From a virus, in the IMG/VR virus record IMGVR_UViG_3300034105_004893, positions 101,208 to 165,207 of that record: DNA of 64,000 nucleotides; one strand, 5' to 3'. Below the pieces are notes generated by a model. It had not been told where the DNA came from and searched no databases. It was given only the letters and a program-made list of their open reading frames with translations. Within the stretch, counting starts at the first letter, position 1, and every line of letters begins with the position of its first letter. The translations under genes and the position numbers were made by a program. Of the stretch, positions 27,219 through 35,134 are shown in pieces.

Positions 27219-28205
27219 ATGAAATCATTTATGGAATATGTACAACTGAAAAACGAAGGTCTCTTTGATTTTTTCAAATCGAAAAAACCTGCTTCTGCTC
27301 CTACTGGTGCTTCAACTGCTCCTACTGGTGCTTCAACTGCTCCTACTGGTGCTTCAACTGCTCCTACTGGTGCTTCTGACAGAGAGAAAAAAAGAAAGCC
27401 TTTAGATACTTATGATCCTTACACTGCCAAATATAGTCCTCTAACGAGAGATGGACATAGCTATGTAAATTATAAGCGTATGTCGCCTGATGAAATTGCA
27501 GCAGCCGAAGATCAAAGTGATAAAAACAGCATCGATGCATATTATGGAAAAGAAAAAGATCCTGGCATGAAAGCATTAATAGACCATGGCAATCCTGTGG
27601 ATAAATTTAAAAAATTAGAAGACGATATTAAATATGGAAGATTTTCGTACAATACAAGCAATGTTCCAAAAATGATGCTTTTTATGTTGAATAATCATAT
27701 GGATGGCAGCTATATGCCATTTTTCGGTTCTTTGGTAAAAAACAATGCGGTTAAAATGATTCCATATGATCTCGCTTTGAGAACTATGGAATTAAACTTT
27801 GGAAGTAACTCAAGTATGATGGCACTTAGATCTTTTCTCGCAAGACATCTTATGGAAAAAACTCCAAGTAAAATACAAGGTTTAGAATCATTGGAGTTAA
27901 TCAGAAAAAGTTTAGTATCAACTGATAAATGGGCAAAAACAATTTTATATACACCTGATTTCTTGCAACACATAAAAGAAGAAGATATAAAAGACATTTG
28001 GTTGAAATTCTTTGAAAGAAGACCAGACTTGGCGAAGAAATATTATGAAAAAAATGGCGAAAGAATGCGACTTAATCAAAAGTACAAACAAGCAAATGAC
28101 ACTAGATATCAAAAACCAAATGATATGGAAAATTTAATTTTTTCCATGTTTGGCGAAAAAAACGAATCATTCAAGACACATAAAAAATCATTATTTGACT
28201 GGTAA
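27219..28205 (+). CDS. Probable internal virion protein with APTGAST repeats
   Basis: 328 residues. Leader MKSFMEYVQLKNEGLFDFF resembles a T4 capsid-targeting sequence with a possible cleavage after Glu (LKNE-G). A 7-residue APTGAST repeat (3.8 copies) forms a linker at 26-53, then a globular helical domain rich in Asp/Lys follows (MMLFMLNNHMDG, FLARHLMEKTPSKI). No enzymatic motif recognised. It is followed 3 bp later by another small gene with the same type of start. Confidence 0.6.
   Translation: MKSFMEYVQLKNEGLFDFFKSKKPASAPTGASTAPTGASTAPTGASTAPTGASDREKKRKPLDTYDPYTAKYSPLTRDGHSYVNYKRMSPDEIAAAEDQSDKNSIDAYYGKEKDPGMKALIDHGNPVDKFKKLEDDIKYGRFSYNTSNVPKMMLFMLNNHMDGSYMPFFGSLVKNNAVKMIPYDLALRTMELNFGSNSSMMALRSFLARHLMEKTPSKIQGLESLELIRKSLVSTDKWAKTILYTPDFLQHIKEEDIKDIWLKFFERRPDLAKKYYEKNGERMRLNQKYKQANDTRYQKPNDMENLIFSMFGEKNESFKTHKKSLFDW
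27297..27376 (+). repeat. 21-bp tandem repeat, 3.8 copies
   Basis: Unit GCTCCTACTGGTGCTTCAACT repeated without change inside the preceding gene, encoding APTGAST. Exact DNA identity suggests recent slippage expansion. Confidence 0.95.
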
Positions 28206-28208
28206 ACT

Positions 28209-28544
28209 ATGAACTTCACAGAATGGCTAAACAATCGTGATCCTGAAATGTTGAATGAAATTAAAAAACCATTCAAAAATTTCAATAAAGAAAAAAACCA
28301 TCCAGAAGGTGGTCTTAAACCATCCTACGCCAAAAAATTAGGCATTCATGCAGGTATTGACACCAAGCGTGAGGCCGAAAAAAAAGGTGGCGTTCATAAA
28401 ATGTCAGATAAAACAAAGGCAAGAAGAAAATCATTCTGTGCCAGGATGTGTGGCCATAAAAAGAAGAATACATCATCAAAAACTGCAAATGATCCGAAAA
28501 GCAAAATCAATGCAGCTTTGAGGGTTTGGAAATGTCGCTGCTAA
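28209..28544 (+). CDS. Small basic phage protein with HPEGGL and SFCARMCG motifs
   Basis: 111 residues. Begins MNFTEWLNNRDPEMLNE, then HPEGGLKPSYAKKLGIHAG, KKGGVHKMSDKTKARRKSF, CARMCGHKKK and a C-terminal WKCRC. This layout (HPEGGL, then RRKSFCARMCG, then WKC) is recurrent in large phages; I recall it as an uncharacterised family. Conserved Cys residues may bind metal. The leader resembles those of other small proteins here. Confidence 0.65.
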   Translation: MNFTEWLNNRDPEMLNEIKKPFKNFNKEKNHPEGGLKPSYAKKLGIHAGIDTKREAEKKGGVHKMSDKTKARRKSFCARMCGHKKKNTSSKTANDPKSKINAALRVWKCRC

Positions 28545-29119
28545 ATTTTATAAGCGTAAACAGTAAGATCATTTGACAAGTAATCATTTCTTATTACATA
28601 TTTATCAGTGACTGATTGCATCAAAAATGAAACATCATCTATTGTGCAATGTTTCATATCAACATCTTTGTTTTCACAAGAATCAGAAAGCAAATTAAAC
28701 GCAATTCCTTTTTTGCACAAGCAAAACATTTTCTCAATTGTCTTTTGTGTTGTTTCTTCCCAATTATTTTTCAATGCAAAAACACCAGATGCAAAACACC
28801 AATCAAATTCCCCTTTAGTTTCAAATACAGATTGATTCAAGAAATTACCTTGGAACAAACCTTTCCATTTATCCTCGTACTTTTCCTTAGCTATAATGAT
28901 GGCTGAATTTCTCAAATCAATTCCAAGATAATCATCAAAATGATAGCTTAAATCGCCATGACCACAACCAACATCCAAAACACTATCCGTGATCTCCAAT
29001 CCAGATATTTCCATCAATACCTTGAATCTTATTTTTTGGGTGTGTTCGTTGCTCCATCCTAATGACCTAACACCAACTTCTTTTCCGAACTTTTCTTGAT
29101 ATGTTTTTTCTAAATTCAC
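28541..29119 (-). CDS. Class I SAM-dependent methyltransferase
   Basis: 192 residues. SVLDVGCGHGDLSYHF (motif I, residues 46-61), YLGIDLRNSAI (motif II), FDWCFASGVFAL (motif III/post I) and a late FCLCKKGIAFNLLSD. Starts at GTG with AGGA 8 bases upstream. The 3' end overlaps the convergent gene by 4 bp. Substrate unknown; the context suggests glycan or small-molecule methylation. Confidence 0.85.
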   Translation of the reverse strand: MNLEKTYQEKFGKEVGVRSLGWSNEHTQKIRFKVLMEISGLEITDSVLDVGCGHGDLSYHFDDYLGIDLRNSAIIIAKEKYEDKWKGLFQGNFLNQSVFETKGEFDWCFASGVFALKNNWEETTQKTIEKMFCLCKKGIAFNLLSDSCENKDVDMKHCTIDDVSFLMQSVTDKYVIRNDYLSNDLTVYAYKI

Positions 29120-29140
29120 TATTTTTTCCTATGAATTATG

Positions 29141-29175
29141 ACGAACTACTAATTTAAAAAAAATTAGTAGTTCGT
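29141..29175. repeat. Perfect 15-bp inverted repeat with 5-base loop
   Basis: ACGAACTACTAATTT and AAATTAGTAGTTCGT flank AAAAA (plus strand). It lies between the tRNA-Arg gene and the methyltransferase start on the same strand, so it could be a processing or attenuation hairpin of that transcript. It lacks a T run after the stem. Confidence 0.8.
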
Positions 29176-29241
29176 TGTAAATTAACCCGATCATATCTGA
29201 AAACCAACGGAATTCGACCATTTAATCATATGATCAGGTAG

Positions 29242-29314
29242 TACCCCTAGCAGGATTCGCACCTGCGACCAATAAATTAGAAATTTATTGCTCTATCTCC
29301 TGAGCTATAGGGGC
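29242..29314 (-). tRNA. tRNA-Arg (anticodon UCU)
   Basis: 73-nt cloverleaf: acceptor GCCCCTA / TAGGGGT (first pair G-U), D stem GCTC/GAGC, anticodon stem ATAAA/TTTAT with loop TTTCTAA giving UCU, T stem GCAGG/CCTGC with loop TGCGAAT. CCA is not encoded. It decodes AGA, common in this AT-rich genome. Confidence 0.93.
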
Positions 29315-29393
29315 AAAATTATTATAATCAAAAAAATTAAAATTAACAACGAATCATTGAAATAATAAAAAAATCAAATGAATATATATTTAC

Positions 29394-29981
29394 ATGGAAA
29401 CACTACTCACCAAAGACCGCAAAGAAAAATTAAGTATTTACATTCAATTGGCAAATTGCTTAGAAGGCGACTTCGCAGAAGTTGGTGTATACAAAGGAGG
29501 AAGTGCCGAAATAATAGCTATAAATAAAAATGAAAATAAAAATTTATATTTATTTGACACTTTCGAAGGAATGCCAGAAGTTAATGAAAATGTTGATAAC
29601 TTTCATAAAAAAAACGATTTTAACGATACATCTTATTCAAATATTTGCTTGGGCTTAAGCCATTATAAAAATGTTTTTATTTACAAAGGAATTTTTCCAA
29701 ATGAACATAGCGATAAAATAAAAGATAAAAAGTTCTCTTTGGTTCACATAGATGTTGACATTTACAAAAGTTATATTGATTGCTTGAATTTCTTTTATCC
29801 AAAAATGATAGATGGAGGAATTATTATTTTGGATGATTATTCTGCTCCGACATGCAAAGGTGCAAAAATAGCAGTCGATGAGTTCTTTTCAAATAAACTT
29901 GAAAAACCAATATGGGAAACAAAACCTCAAGTGTGTATTGTCAAACAACCGACACTCATCAAACAACCAAAAATCAATTGA
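29394..29981 (+). CDS. TylF/MycF-type O-methyltransferase
   Basis: 195 residues. GDFAEVGVYKGGSAEIIAI (motif I), LYLFDTFEGMPE, VHIDVDIYKSYIDCL and GGIIILDDYSAPTCKGAKIAVDEF match the macrocin O-methyltransferase family, including the metal-binding Asp residues. Members methylate deoxysugars or related hydroxyl groups. The gene ends convergently with another methyltransferase (8-bp overlap). Confidence 0.88.
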   Translation: METLLTKDRKEKLSIYIQLANCLEGDFAEVGVYKGGSAEIIAINKNENKNLYLFDTFEGMPEVNENVDNFHKKNDFNDTSYSNICLGLSHYKNVFIYKGIFPNEHSDKIKDKKFSLVHIDVDIYKSYIDCLNFFYPKMIDGGIIILDDYSAPTCKGAKIAVDEFFSNKLEKPIWETKPQVCIVKQPTLIKQPKIN

Positions 29982-30627
29982 GCCAATTCAATTTCATTTC
30001 ATCTTTAGTCCAAGTGTTTTTAAAATCTAAATTCGGAATTGGATATGATTGTGTATCTAAGTTTAATTCGCCATATTCCTTTTTATTTACCATAGTTATT
30101 TCTAAGGTTTCAGGAACATTTTGAATATACTCACCAAAATTATTCCCATGAACATGAACTACATGATAATTTTCTATTATTTTATCTAATACTGATAATG
30201 ATTTATTCTTTGGATTTATGGTCAAATGAAGTTCGAATGTGAAAGTGTTAACTTTGTCACAAAAGTGAATTACATCTAAAGTTTCAAAAAAATCCCACTC
30301 GTAACCTTCAATATCCATTTTCAACAATATTTTTTTTGCTTCTTGAACTTCTGTTATGTTTTTGAAATCATCATATCCAACGAGTTTCATTTGTTTTGCC
30401 CAAGGCTCCAGATTTCCAGCAATATCATAACCTATTACTTTTTTATTTTTCTCTATTAATTGCTTTTCATAATGTATGTCACTACCCAATCCAAAACAAA
30501 CAAACAAATCACATTCTTCAACAGATCGAATTGGAACAACATACCCACCATCTCCATTGCCTCCTATTCTGATTTTTTCAATTTTTCTAGGAAGCATGTT
30601 TTTCGCCATCCAATCATAAATTTCCAT
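29974..30627 (-). CDS. FkbM-like methyltransferase
   Basis: 217 residues. GGNGDGGYVVP, LFVCFGLGSDIHYEKQL (motif I-like) and ILLKMDIEGYEWDFFETL (the K-x-DIEG block) place it in the Methyltransf_21/FkbM group, with TFELHL following. Substrate unknown. It and the TylF-like gene form a convergent pair. Confidence 0.82.
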   Translation of the reverse strand: MEIYDWMAKNMLPRKIEKIRIGGNGDGGYVVPIRSVEECDLFVCFGLGSDIHYEKQLIEKNKKVIGYDIAGNLEPWAKQMKLVGYDDFKNITEVQEAKKILLKMDIEGYEWDFFETLDVIHFCDKVNTFTFELHLTINPKNKSLSVLDKIIENYHVVHVHGNNFGEYIQNVPETLEITMVNKKEYGELNLDTQSYPIPNLDFKNTWTKDEMKLNWLN

Positions 30628-30803
30628 TTAATCTTTCCTTTTTACACAATAATAATGATTTTTCCACTACAAACAAGCAATATGCTGTCCAGTATAAGTA
30701 GATAGAAATTTATTTTGGGAAAATATCCATTTTTAATTGAATATTTCCCGACTTAAAACGAACAAGATAATAGGAAGATAACTTTAACCCAAGGAGAATC
30801 AAA
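30628..30803. promoter_or_regulatory. Divergent intergenic region with an imperfect hairpin
   Basis: 176 bp without a gene. GGGAAAATAT (30717-30726) can pair with ATATTTCCC (30741-30749) with one bulged base, upstream of the plus-strand pair of genes. AAGGAG at about 30793 is the ribosome site of the next gene. Promoters for both directions are expected, but not clearly visible. Confidence 0.4.
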
Positions 30804-31238
30804 ATGATTCGAGAAGATGAAGAAAACATTCTAAATTGTAATTGCAGCAGGTATTACATTGTACCAATGGATAAAATGGCTGATTTAATGGGAATACCAT
30901 TAGTTTTGGATGAATTTGGAATGGATGATAGAGATTACGATGTCACAAACAAAGTACTAGCTGCTGGTGGTGATTTCGTTAACCTTGAAACTGGCGAAGT
31001 TGAAGCAGATCCAGTCAAAATCGTCAAAAAATACAGAGTTGATGTAGATGGCAATAACGAAGTAATTATCGAAATTAGAGCAATTAAATCAACTGCTCAT
31101 AGGTTCCTTATGAAAGGAGAACCAACAAGGGATGAATATGTCTTAAAAAGAACAAAAGAACTAGGATTAAATGGTATAGATCTGATCAATAACCTCGAAA
31201 AATTTCACGAAGAATACAAACAACTAACAGCCAGCTAA
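30804..31238 (+). CDS. Hypothetical protein, 144 aa
   Basis: Acidic protein with three Cys near the N-terminus (ILNCNCSRYY) and a helical C-terminal half. Strong AAGGAG before the ATG. I do not recognise a family. It forms a two-gene unit with the zinc-ribbon gene 10 bp downstream. Confidence 0.65.
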   Translation: MIREDEENILNCNCSRYYIVPMDKMADLMGIPLVLDEFGMDDRDYDVTNKVLAAGGDFVNLETGEVEADPVKIVKKYRVDVDGNNEVIIEIRAIKSTAHRFLMKGEPTRDEYVLKRTKELGLNGIDLINNLEKFHEEYKQLTAS

Positions 31239-31248
31239 GGAGAAGATC

Positions 31249-31677
31249 ATGAAAAGGGAATGCGAAGATTGCGGAACTATTTTTTTAGATAACAGATATT
31301 TCAAAGGAGAACTTCCAAAAAATGCATTTTGTCCACTCTGTTGTTCAGAGAGATATTTTGCAGATGTAGACCATGGAAATAAAGTTCTAAAAGAAGAAAC
31401 TTGGAATTTTAGATCAAATTGGAAAGCAAAAGTTTGGAATAGCTCCTCGCTATATGAAGAAGGTTCTGATTTTCTTCATATAGATATAAAACAAGGAAAA
31501 CTTGAATTAGAAATGGCAATTAAAAAAAGAGAAGGCTCTACTGATGAATTCCTTGTTTGGATTGGGAATAAACAATTTATTTGCAAAGCAGAACCAACAG
31601 ATGAAGAAGCAAGGCACGAACAAGGAAAAATATTAAGTGAACATAGTCCTTTAGAGATATTGGACAAAGAAATATGA
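31249..31677 (+). CDS. Zinc-ribbon protein, 142 aa
   Basis: The N-terminus has CEDCG (C5, C8) and FCPLCC (C28, C31), a probable zinc ribbon, followed by a beta-rich domain (FRSNWKAKVWNS, ELEMAIKKREGS). AAGGAG precedes the ATG. Nucleic-acid or protein binding is inferred. A cluster of hairpin repeats begins at its stop codon. Confidence 0.65.
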   Translation: MKRECEDCGTIFLDNRYFKGELPKNAFCPLCCSERYFADVDHGNKVLKEETWNFRSNWKAKVWNSSSLYEEGSDFLHIDIKQGKLELEMAIKKREGSTDEFLVWIGNKQFICKAEPTDEEARHEQGKILSEHSPLEILDKEI

Positions 31678-31810
31678 TTCCTTAGTTCACGCAAACCGCT
31701 TTCCCTTAACTAAGAGCATTCCTTAGTTCACTTTGCTGGACTAAGAACATTCCTTAGTTCACGGAAACCGCTTTCCCTTAACTAAGGACATTCCTTAGTT
31801 AAGGGAAACT
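31677..31810. repeat. Tandem hairpin repeats, four units
   Basis: ATTCCTTAGTT starts units at 31677, 31718, 31749 and 31790. Units 1 and 3 are 41 bp and nearly identical (ATTCCTTAGTTCACG, then AAACCGCTTTCCC, then TTAACTAAG); unit 2 is 31 bp and unit 4 is partial. Units 1-3 can each fold with CTTAGTT pairing to AACTAAG (unit 2 with G-T pairs). They fill the gap between two convergent genes. Confidence 0.85.
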
Positions 31811-31822
31811 AACTTAAATTAC

Positions 31823-32536
31823 TTACAAAATCTTATTATTGATCCTCATAAGCCTAATATCTTTCTTCTTGTCATCTTTTTCTGGTGCTGTACTAACTCC
31901 ATCTGCTTGATCATAAGCAAATATTCCAAATTGTAATATCGTGTAAATATCACTTCTAAGCATTACATCAATTGATGTCGTAATGCCATTTTTAACAATA
32001 CTAGATAAAAGCCTTTTAGCCATAACTGGATCAACAGAATAAGAATGTGTTCTCAAACAAAATCTATAATTGCAATTCAACTGACCATGAATTGGAATGC
32101 TACCCCAATAATTATTCTGAAGTTGCTCAATGCTTCCCAAATATATAATCGCATTAAATGCTGGATGATGTGTGAAATTCTGTAAAACAATTGCATCATG
32201 TTCCAAAACAATAATTGGTCTATCTATTTCAACACAATGTGACCAAAGTGCAACATGACTTAAAACAGTACAAATTTCAGTAAGTGCCAAGGCTTCATTT
32301 ACAACTTTAACCCATTTTACCCAATTTTGATTTTTTAAATGTTCTGGAACTATTATTTCTCCAGTAGTTCCATTGAATGCTTCTGATACTTTACATGGCA
32401 TTCCAACTTTATCACAGCTTTCTGCACATCTTCTAGACATCGACTCAGAAAGCTCATGACCTTTTATCGTAATAATATATGCAGATTCTATTTCTGTATT
32501 ATAATTGAAATTTAATGTTTCTTTTAGTTTTTCCAT
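31823..32536 (-). CDS. GT25-like glycosyltransferase
   Basis: 237 residues. SAYIITIKGHELSE, the N-terminal strand; EICTVLSHVALWSHCVE and RPIIVLEHDAIVLQNF, matching GT25 (LPS/collagen galactosyltransferase type) blocks LSHxxxW and VLEDDA, here with EHD instead of EDD. A late THSYSVDPVMAKRLL block corresponds to the usual (A/G)YxxSxxxA motif. Paralogue of the neighbour 3 bp away. Acceptor could be LPS or a fibre protein. Confidence 0.78.
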   Translation of the reverse strand: MEKLKETLNFNYNTEIESAYIITIKGHELSESMSRRCAESCDKVGMPCKVSEAFNGTTGEIIVPEHLKNQNWVKWVKVVNEALALTEICTVLSHVALWSHCVEIDRPIIVLEHDAIVLQNFTHHPAFNAIIYLGSIEQLQNNYWGSIPIHGQLNCNYRFCLRTHSYSVDPVMAKRLLSSIVKNGITTSIDVMLRSDIYTILQFGIFAYDQADGVSTAPEKDDKKKDIRLMRINNKIL

Positions 32537-32538
32537 GG

Positions 32539-33216
32539 TTAAGCCTTAAAGGGAACATCATGTTCGTATATGGTAGTTTCTCCTGCCATGTCTGCTGCAA
32601 AAATACCAAATGACACTATTGAAAACTCCTGTACCTTCATCATTACATCAACCGCAGTATAGATTCCTCTTTCAATCGCATGGGATACCAAATTTTTAGC
32701 AACCAATGGATCAATTGAGTAAGCGTGTGTTCTAAGAATGTAACGATAATTGTGACCCATTTGTGCATGTGGTGGTATGGGATTCCAATAATTACTTTTA
32801 ACCTGTTCGCTGCTACCTAAATAAACAATTGAATTGAAAACATTATGATGTGTAAAAGGCTGAAGCATAATAGCATCATGTTCCAATGCTACCAAAGGCA
32901 TATCTTCTTCTATACACTTACACCAAAGAGAAAAATGAGAAAGCCAGCAGCAAATTTCTGGTTTAGTTAAACTATAATTTGTTAATTTCAACCACTTTAA
33001 CCAATTGGTATTTCTAGCATGTTCTGGAACTTTGATCTTTTCGCCAGTGCCATCAAAGGCATCCCATATAACTGCTTTTTGACCAACCCTATTGCAAGAC
33101 TCAAGACATCGTTGACCCATAAGCTCTGAATTCTTATGATCTTTGATTGTGATAATATAAGAATTGCTTACTTCTGTGTTATAGTTCCAATTAAGTGTTG
33201 GCTCTAATATTTCCAT
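32539..33216 (-). CDS. GT25-like glycosyltransferase, paralogue
   Basis: 225 residues, colinear with the next gene throughout: SNSYIITIKDHKNSE, LSHFSLWCKCIEEDMP, LVALEHDAIMLQPFTHH, THAYSIDPLVAKNLV. It again has EHD at the metal site. A tandem duplication is the simplest explanation; the two have diverged enough for different acceptors. The C-terminus lacks the Lys/Asp-rich tail of the paralogue. Confidence 0.78.
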   Translation of the reverse strand: MEILEPTLNWNYNTEVSNSYIITIKDHKNSELMGQRCLESCNRVGQKAVIWDAFDGTGEKIKVPEHARNTNWLKWLKLTNYSLTKPEICCWLSHFSLWCKCIEEDMPLVALEHDAIMLQPFTHHNVFNSIVYLGSSEQVKSNYWNPIPPHAQMGHNYRYILRTHAYSIDPLVAKNLVSHAIERGIYTAVDVMMKVQEFSIVSFGIFAADMAGETTIYEHDVPFKA

Positions 33217-33217
33217 T

Positions 33218-33409
33218 TTACCTTAAGTCATCTATAAAAAATTCTTGATCGAATTCTTTTGGAAAGCATCCAAGGTCGAACATTTTCTTTATACACTTGT
33301 TATAAAGATCTGTAGTTGGACTTCTATGAATTGCATGGTTCCTTGCCATTATAGCAAGTTTTATTGAAATTTCTTTTAGTTCTTCAAATTCTTTTTTATA
33401 GTTTTTCAT
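33218..33409 (-). CDS. Hypothetical protein, 63 aa
   Basis: Helical, charged N-terminus (MKNYKKEFEELKEIS) and an AIHRSPTTDLYNKCIKKMF segment. It lies one base before the GT25 start, so it is co-transcribed. No family recognised. Confidence 0.55.
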   Translation of the reverse strand: MKNYKKEFEELKEISIKLAIMARNHAIHRSPTTDLYNKCIKKMFDLGCFPKEFDQEFFIDDLR

Positions 33410-33430
33410 ATATTAAAATAGCGTGTAATT

Positions 33431-33646
33431 TCATTTTATCAAACTTGTTAATCTTCCTTTTTTGATTTTTTTAAGAATAAACTTTTTAACTTTTCTTTTT
33501 ATCTTTGGAAATCTTTTTTCAGATTCAACATTTTTACGAAGTTTTTTCAACTTTACAACTTCTACCAATAATTGAAATGTTAAATTTGATAAATATAATA
33601 AAATGCCAATAATAATTATTGGCATCAATATAAAAAATATAATCAT
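33431..33646 (-). CDS. Small membrane protein with basic tail
   Basis: 71 residues. One long hydrophobic segment (residues 2-32) followed by an extremely Lys/Arg-rich cytoplasmic-type tail (KIKRKVKKFILKKIKKGR). Directly abuts the upstream gene. Function unknown. Confidence 0.55.
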   Translation of the reverse strand: MIIFFILMPIIIIGILLYLSNLTFQLLVEVVKLKKLRKNVESEKRFPKIKRKVKKFILKKIKKGRLTSLIK

Positions 33647-34090
33647 TTAACAACACTTTCCAATTCCACATTTATCTGGAGCAAGACAAGCAGTATGCTT
33701 TTTTCCTAAAACATATAACAAGCCAGATGGTGTTATTTCTATTTCTGCTATTGGGAACTGCGAAATAAACTCTTGTTCATATTCCATTTCCACAAAAATA
33801 TCTTCAGAACAAAAAAGTTTATTAGCATGGTCAAATATAGTTTTTAATTTTGTACTAGTAAGTCTATGATCAACATCATCTGCAACTAATATCTGAAGCA
33901 AACAAGAAGTGACCTCCCTAAGAGTTCCACCGCAATCTACAAAATCTTTTTTAACTTTTCCGATTTCAGTTACATGGAAATGAGGCGGTACAAAACTACC
34001 ATCTGGCAGCATTATCTGCATATGAACATATTCGTTTTCCAATAAAATATCTTTCAAAGCCTTAAGCGTTATCATTTTTTTGGTATCCAT
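33647..34090 (-). CDS. DUF6428-like protein
   Basis: 147 residues. GSFVPPHFHVTEIGKVKKDFVDCGG followed by SCLLQILVADDVDHRLTS is the characteristic block of the uncharacterised DUF6428 group (HFHxTE and DCGG), as I recall it from bacteria. A Cys-rich tail (CLAPDKCGIGKCC) is additional and may bind metal. The start overlaps the upstream gene by 19 bp. Confidence 0.7.
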   Translation of the reverse strand: MDTKKMITLKALKDILLENEYVHMQIMLPDGSFVPPHFHVTEIGKVKKDFVDCGGTLREVTSCLLQILVADDVDHRLTSTKLKTIFDHANKLFCSEDIFVEMEYEQEFISQFPIAEIEITPSGLLYVLGKKHTACLAPDKCGIGKCC

Positions 34091-34449
34091 TTGTTTAAAG
34101 GAAATTCAACATTAACCCATTTCGTAAGCGGAAACTCTATCTGCTTACCGTCATTTGAAACATAATAACATTTTATAACTCCACTTTTATATCCTTTAGT
34201 CAAAATTGAAGATTGCCAATCTATCAGCTTATCTTCGTTTTTTGCACTCTCGTAACCATCGCTAAATCCAGTATTGTAATTGGTTAATCCCTCGTAATCA
34301 GCCTTGTCTTCTAATACAACTGCTTTGCTGTGCAAGCACTTGTATTCTTCTATTGAATTTTTCATTTCTGCATCCAAATACATGCAGTACGAAACAGGAA
34401 TCAATGCAAGAAGAATGTATATCGCAATAACTGGAGAATTAAGTTTCAT
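34072..34449 (-). CDS. Membrane-anchored protein, 125 aa
   Basis: Start placed at MKLNSPVIAIYILLALIP because the longer frame would overlap the upstream gene far more. One N-terminal membrane segment, then a soluble domain with YNTGFSDGYESAKNEDK. Overlaps both neighbours slightly. No family recognised. Confidence 0.55.
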   Translation of the reverse strand: MKLNSPVIAIYILLALIPVSYCMYLDAEMKNSIEEYKCLHSKAVVLEDKADYEGLTNYNTGFSDGYESAKNEDKLIDWQSSILTKGYKSGVIKCYYVSNDGKQIEFPLTKWVNVEFPLNKWIPKK

Positions 34450-34798
34450 TTCTTTCTTTCTTGATTTTCTTGCCCAATTTAACAGCATCATCAACACCAG
34501 TCCAACGCAAACACTCTATGAAAGAATTGGTAGTTTCCATGTTCATTATTTCTGGACACTTCTCACACATTTCTTGAATATGTGAAACATCAGGGTAATG
34601 TCGCAAACATCCCTTAGCCATTTCTCGTACTTCTTTTGGAATTCTTTTTAAATTAAACGCAAGATCAATCAAGAATTTTCTTGTTTGTGCAATCGACCTA
34701 GTTCTTTCCTGTGGTAAAGTCATGTTTTCCCCGATATTCAAACAACTTAATATATTTTCTCCATTATCAAACTTCTCGTCAAACTCTTCTGCCTTCAT
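34439..34798 (-). CDS. BPSL0761-like protein
   Basis: Start placed at MKAEEFDEKF since this ATG overlaps the upstream stop (ATGA). The centre MTLPQERTRSIAQTRKFL, then EVREMAKGCLRHYPDVSHI, matches the small BPSL0761 family known from bacteria (MTxPxERTRAxxxTRxFL, then LRHYP). Function of that family is unknown. 119 residues. Confidence 0.65.
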   Translation of the reverse strand: MKAEEFDEKFDNGENILSCLNIGENMTLPQERTRSIAQTRKFLIDLAFNLKRIPKEVREMAKGCLRHYPDVSHIQEMCEKCPEIMNMETTNSFIECLRWTGVDDAVKLGKKIKKERNET

Positions 34799-35031
34799 CT
34801 TAATCTCATAATACATCTGGCAGAGCAAGCCAATATTGCACAACCACTAACTACTGCTTCATATGCGATTTTCTCTTGCTCTTTTAACGCAAGTTGATAT
34901 TTATTAGAAAGAATATTATATCTTTTATGAGATTCAAACATCATTTCTTTGGCACTATGCAAAGAATTTTTAGCATTGTGAAGCCTAAAAGAAGCGTCTA
35001 AAACCTCTTGTTGTAATTCTTGTAAATTCAT
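34795..35031 (-). CDS. Coiled-coil protein, 78 aa
   Basis: Helical heptad-type N-terminal two-thirds (MNLQELQQEVLDASFRLHNA), then a small hydrophobic Cys-containing end (GCAILACSARC). Both its start and stop overlap neighbours (ATGA), showing tight coupling. No family recognised. Confidence 0.6.
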   Translation of the reverse strand: MNLQELQQEVLDASFRLHNAKNSLHSAKEMMFESHKRYNILSNKYQLALKEQEKIAYEAVVSGCAILACSARCIMRLR

Positions 35032-35132
35032 TCATCGATCTCGTCAAGTTCTGGACTAAACAATATTACGATTTGAAACAATATCACCAAAAATAGCAAT
35101 GCCAAAATTAAATGATTCAAAGCCGCATGCAT
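35028..35132 (-). CDS. Tiny membrane protein, 34 aa
   Basis: MHAALNHLILALLFLVILFQ followed by an acidic end (SPELDEIDE): a single membrane helix. AGGATG lies 5 bases before the ATG, it starts just after the upstream gene, and its stop overlaps the next start. The coupling on both sides supports a real gene. Confidence 0.5.
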   Translation of the reverse strand: MHAALNHLILALLFLVILFQIVILFSPELDEIDE

Positions 35133-35134
35133 TT

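Noticed and set aside
34447-34497. Longer N-terminus for the membrane protein ending at 34072
   Set aside because: The extra 16 codons lie inside the upstream gene and add a charged stretch before the membrane segment; the internal ATG gives a standard anchor.
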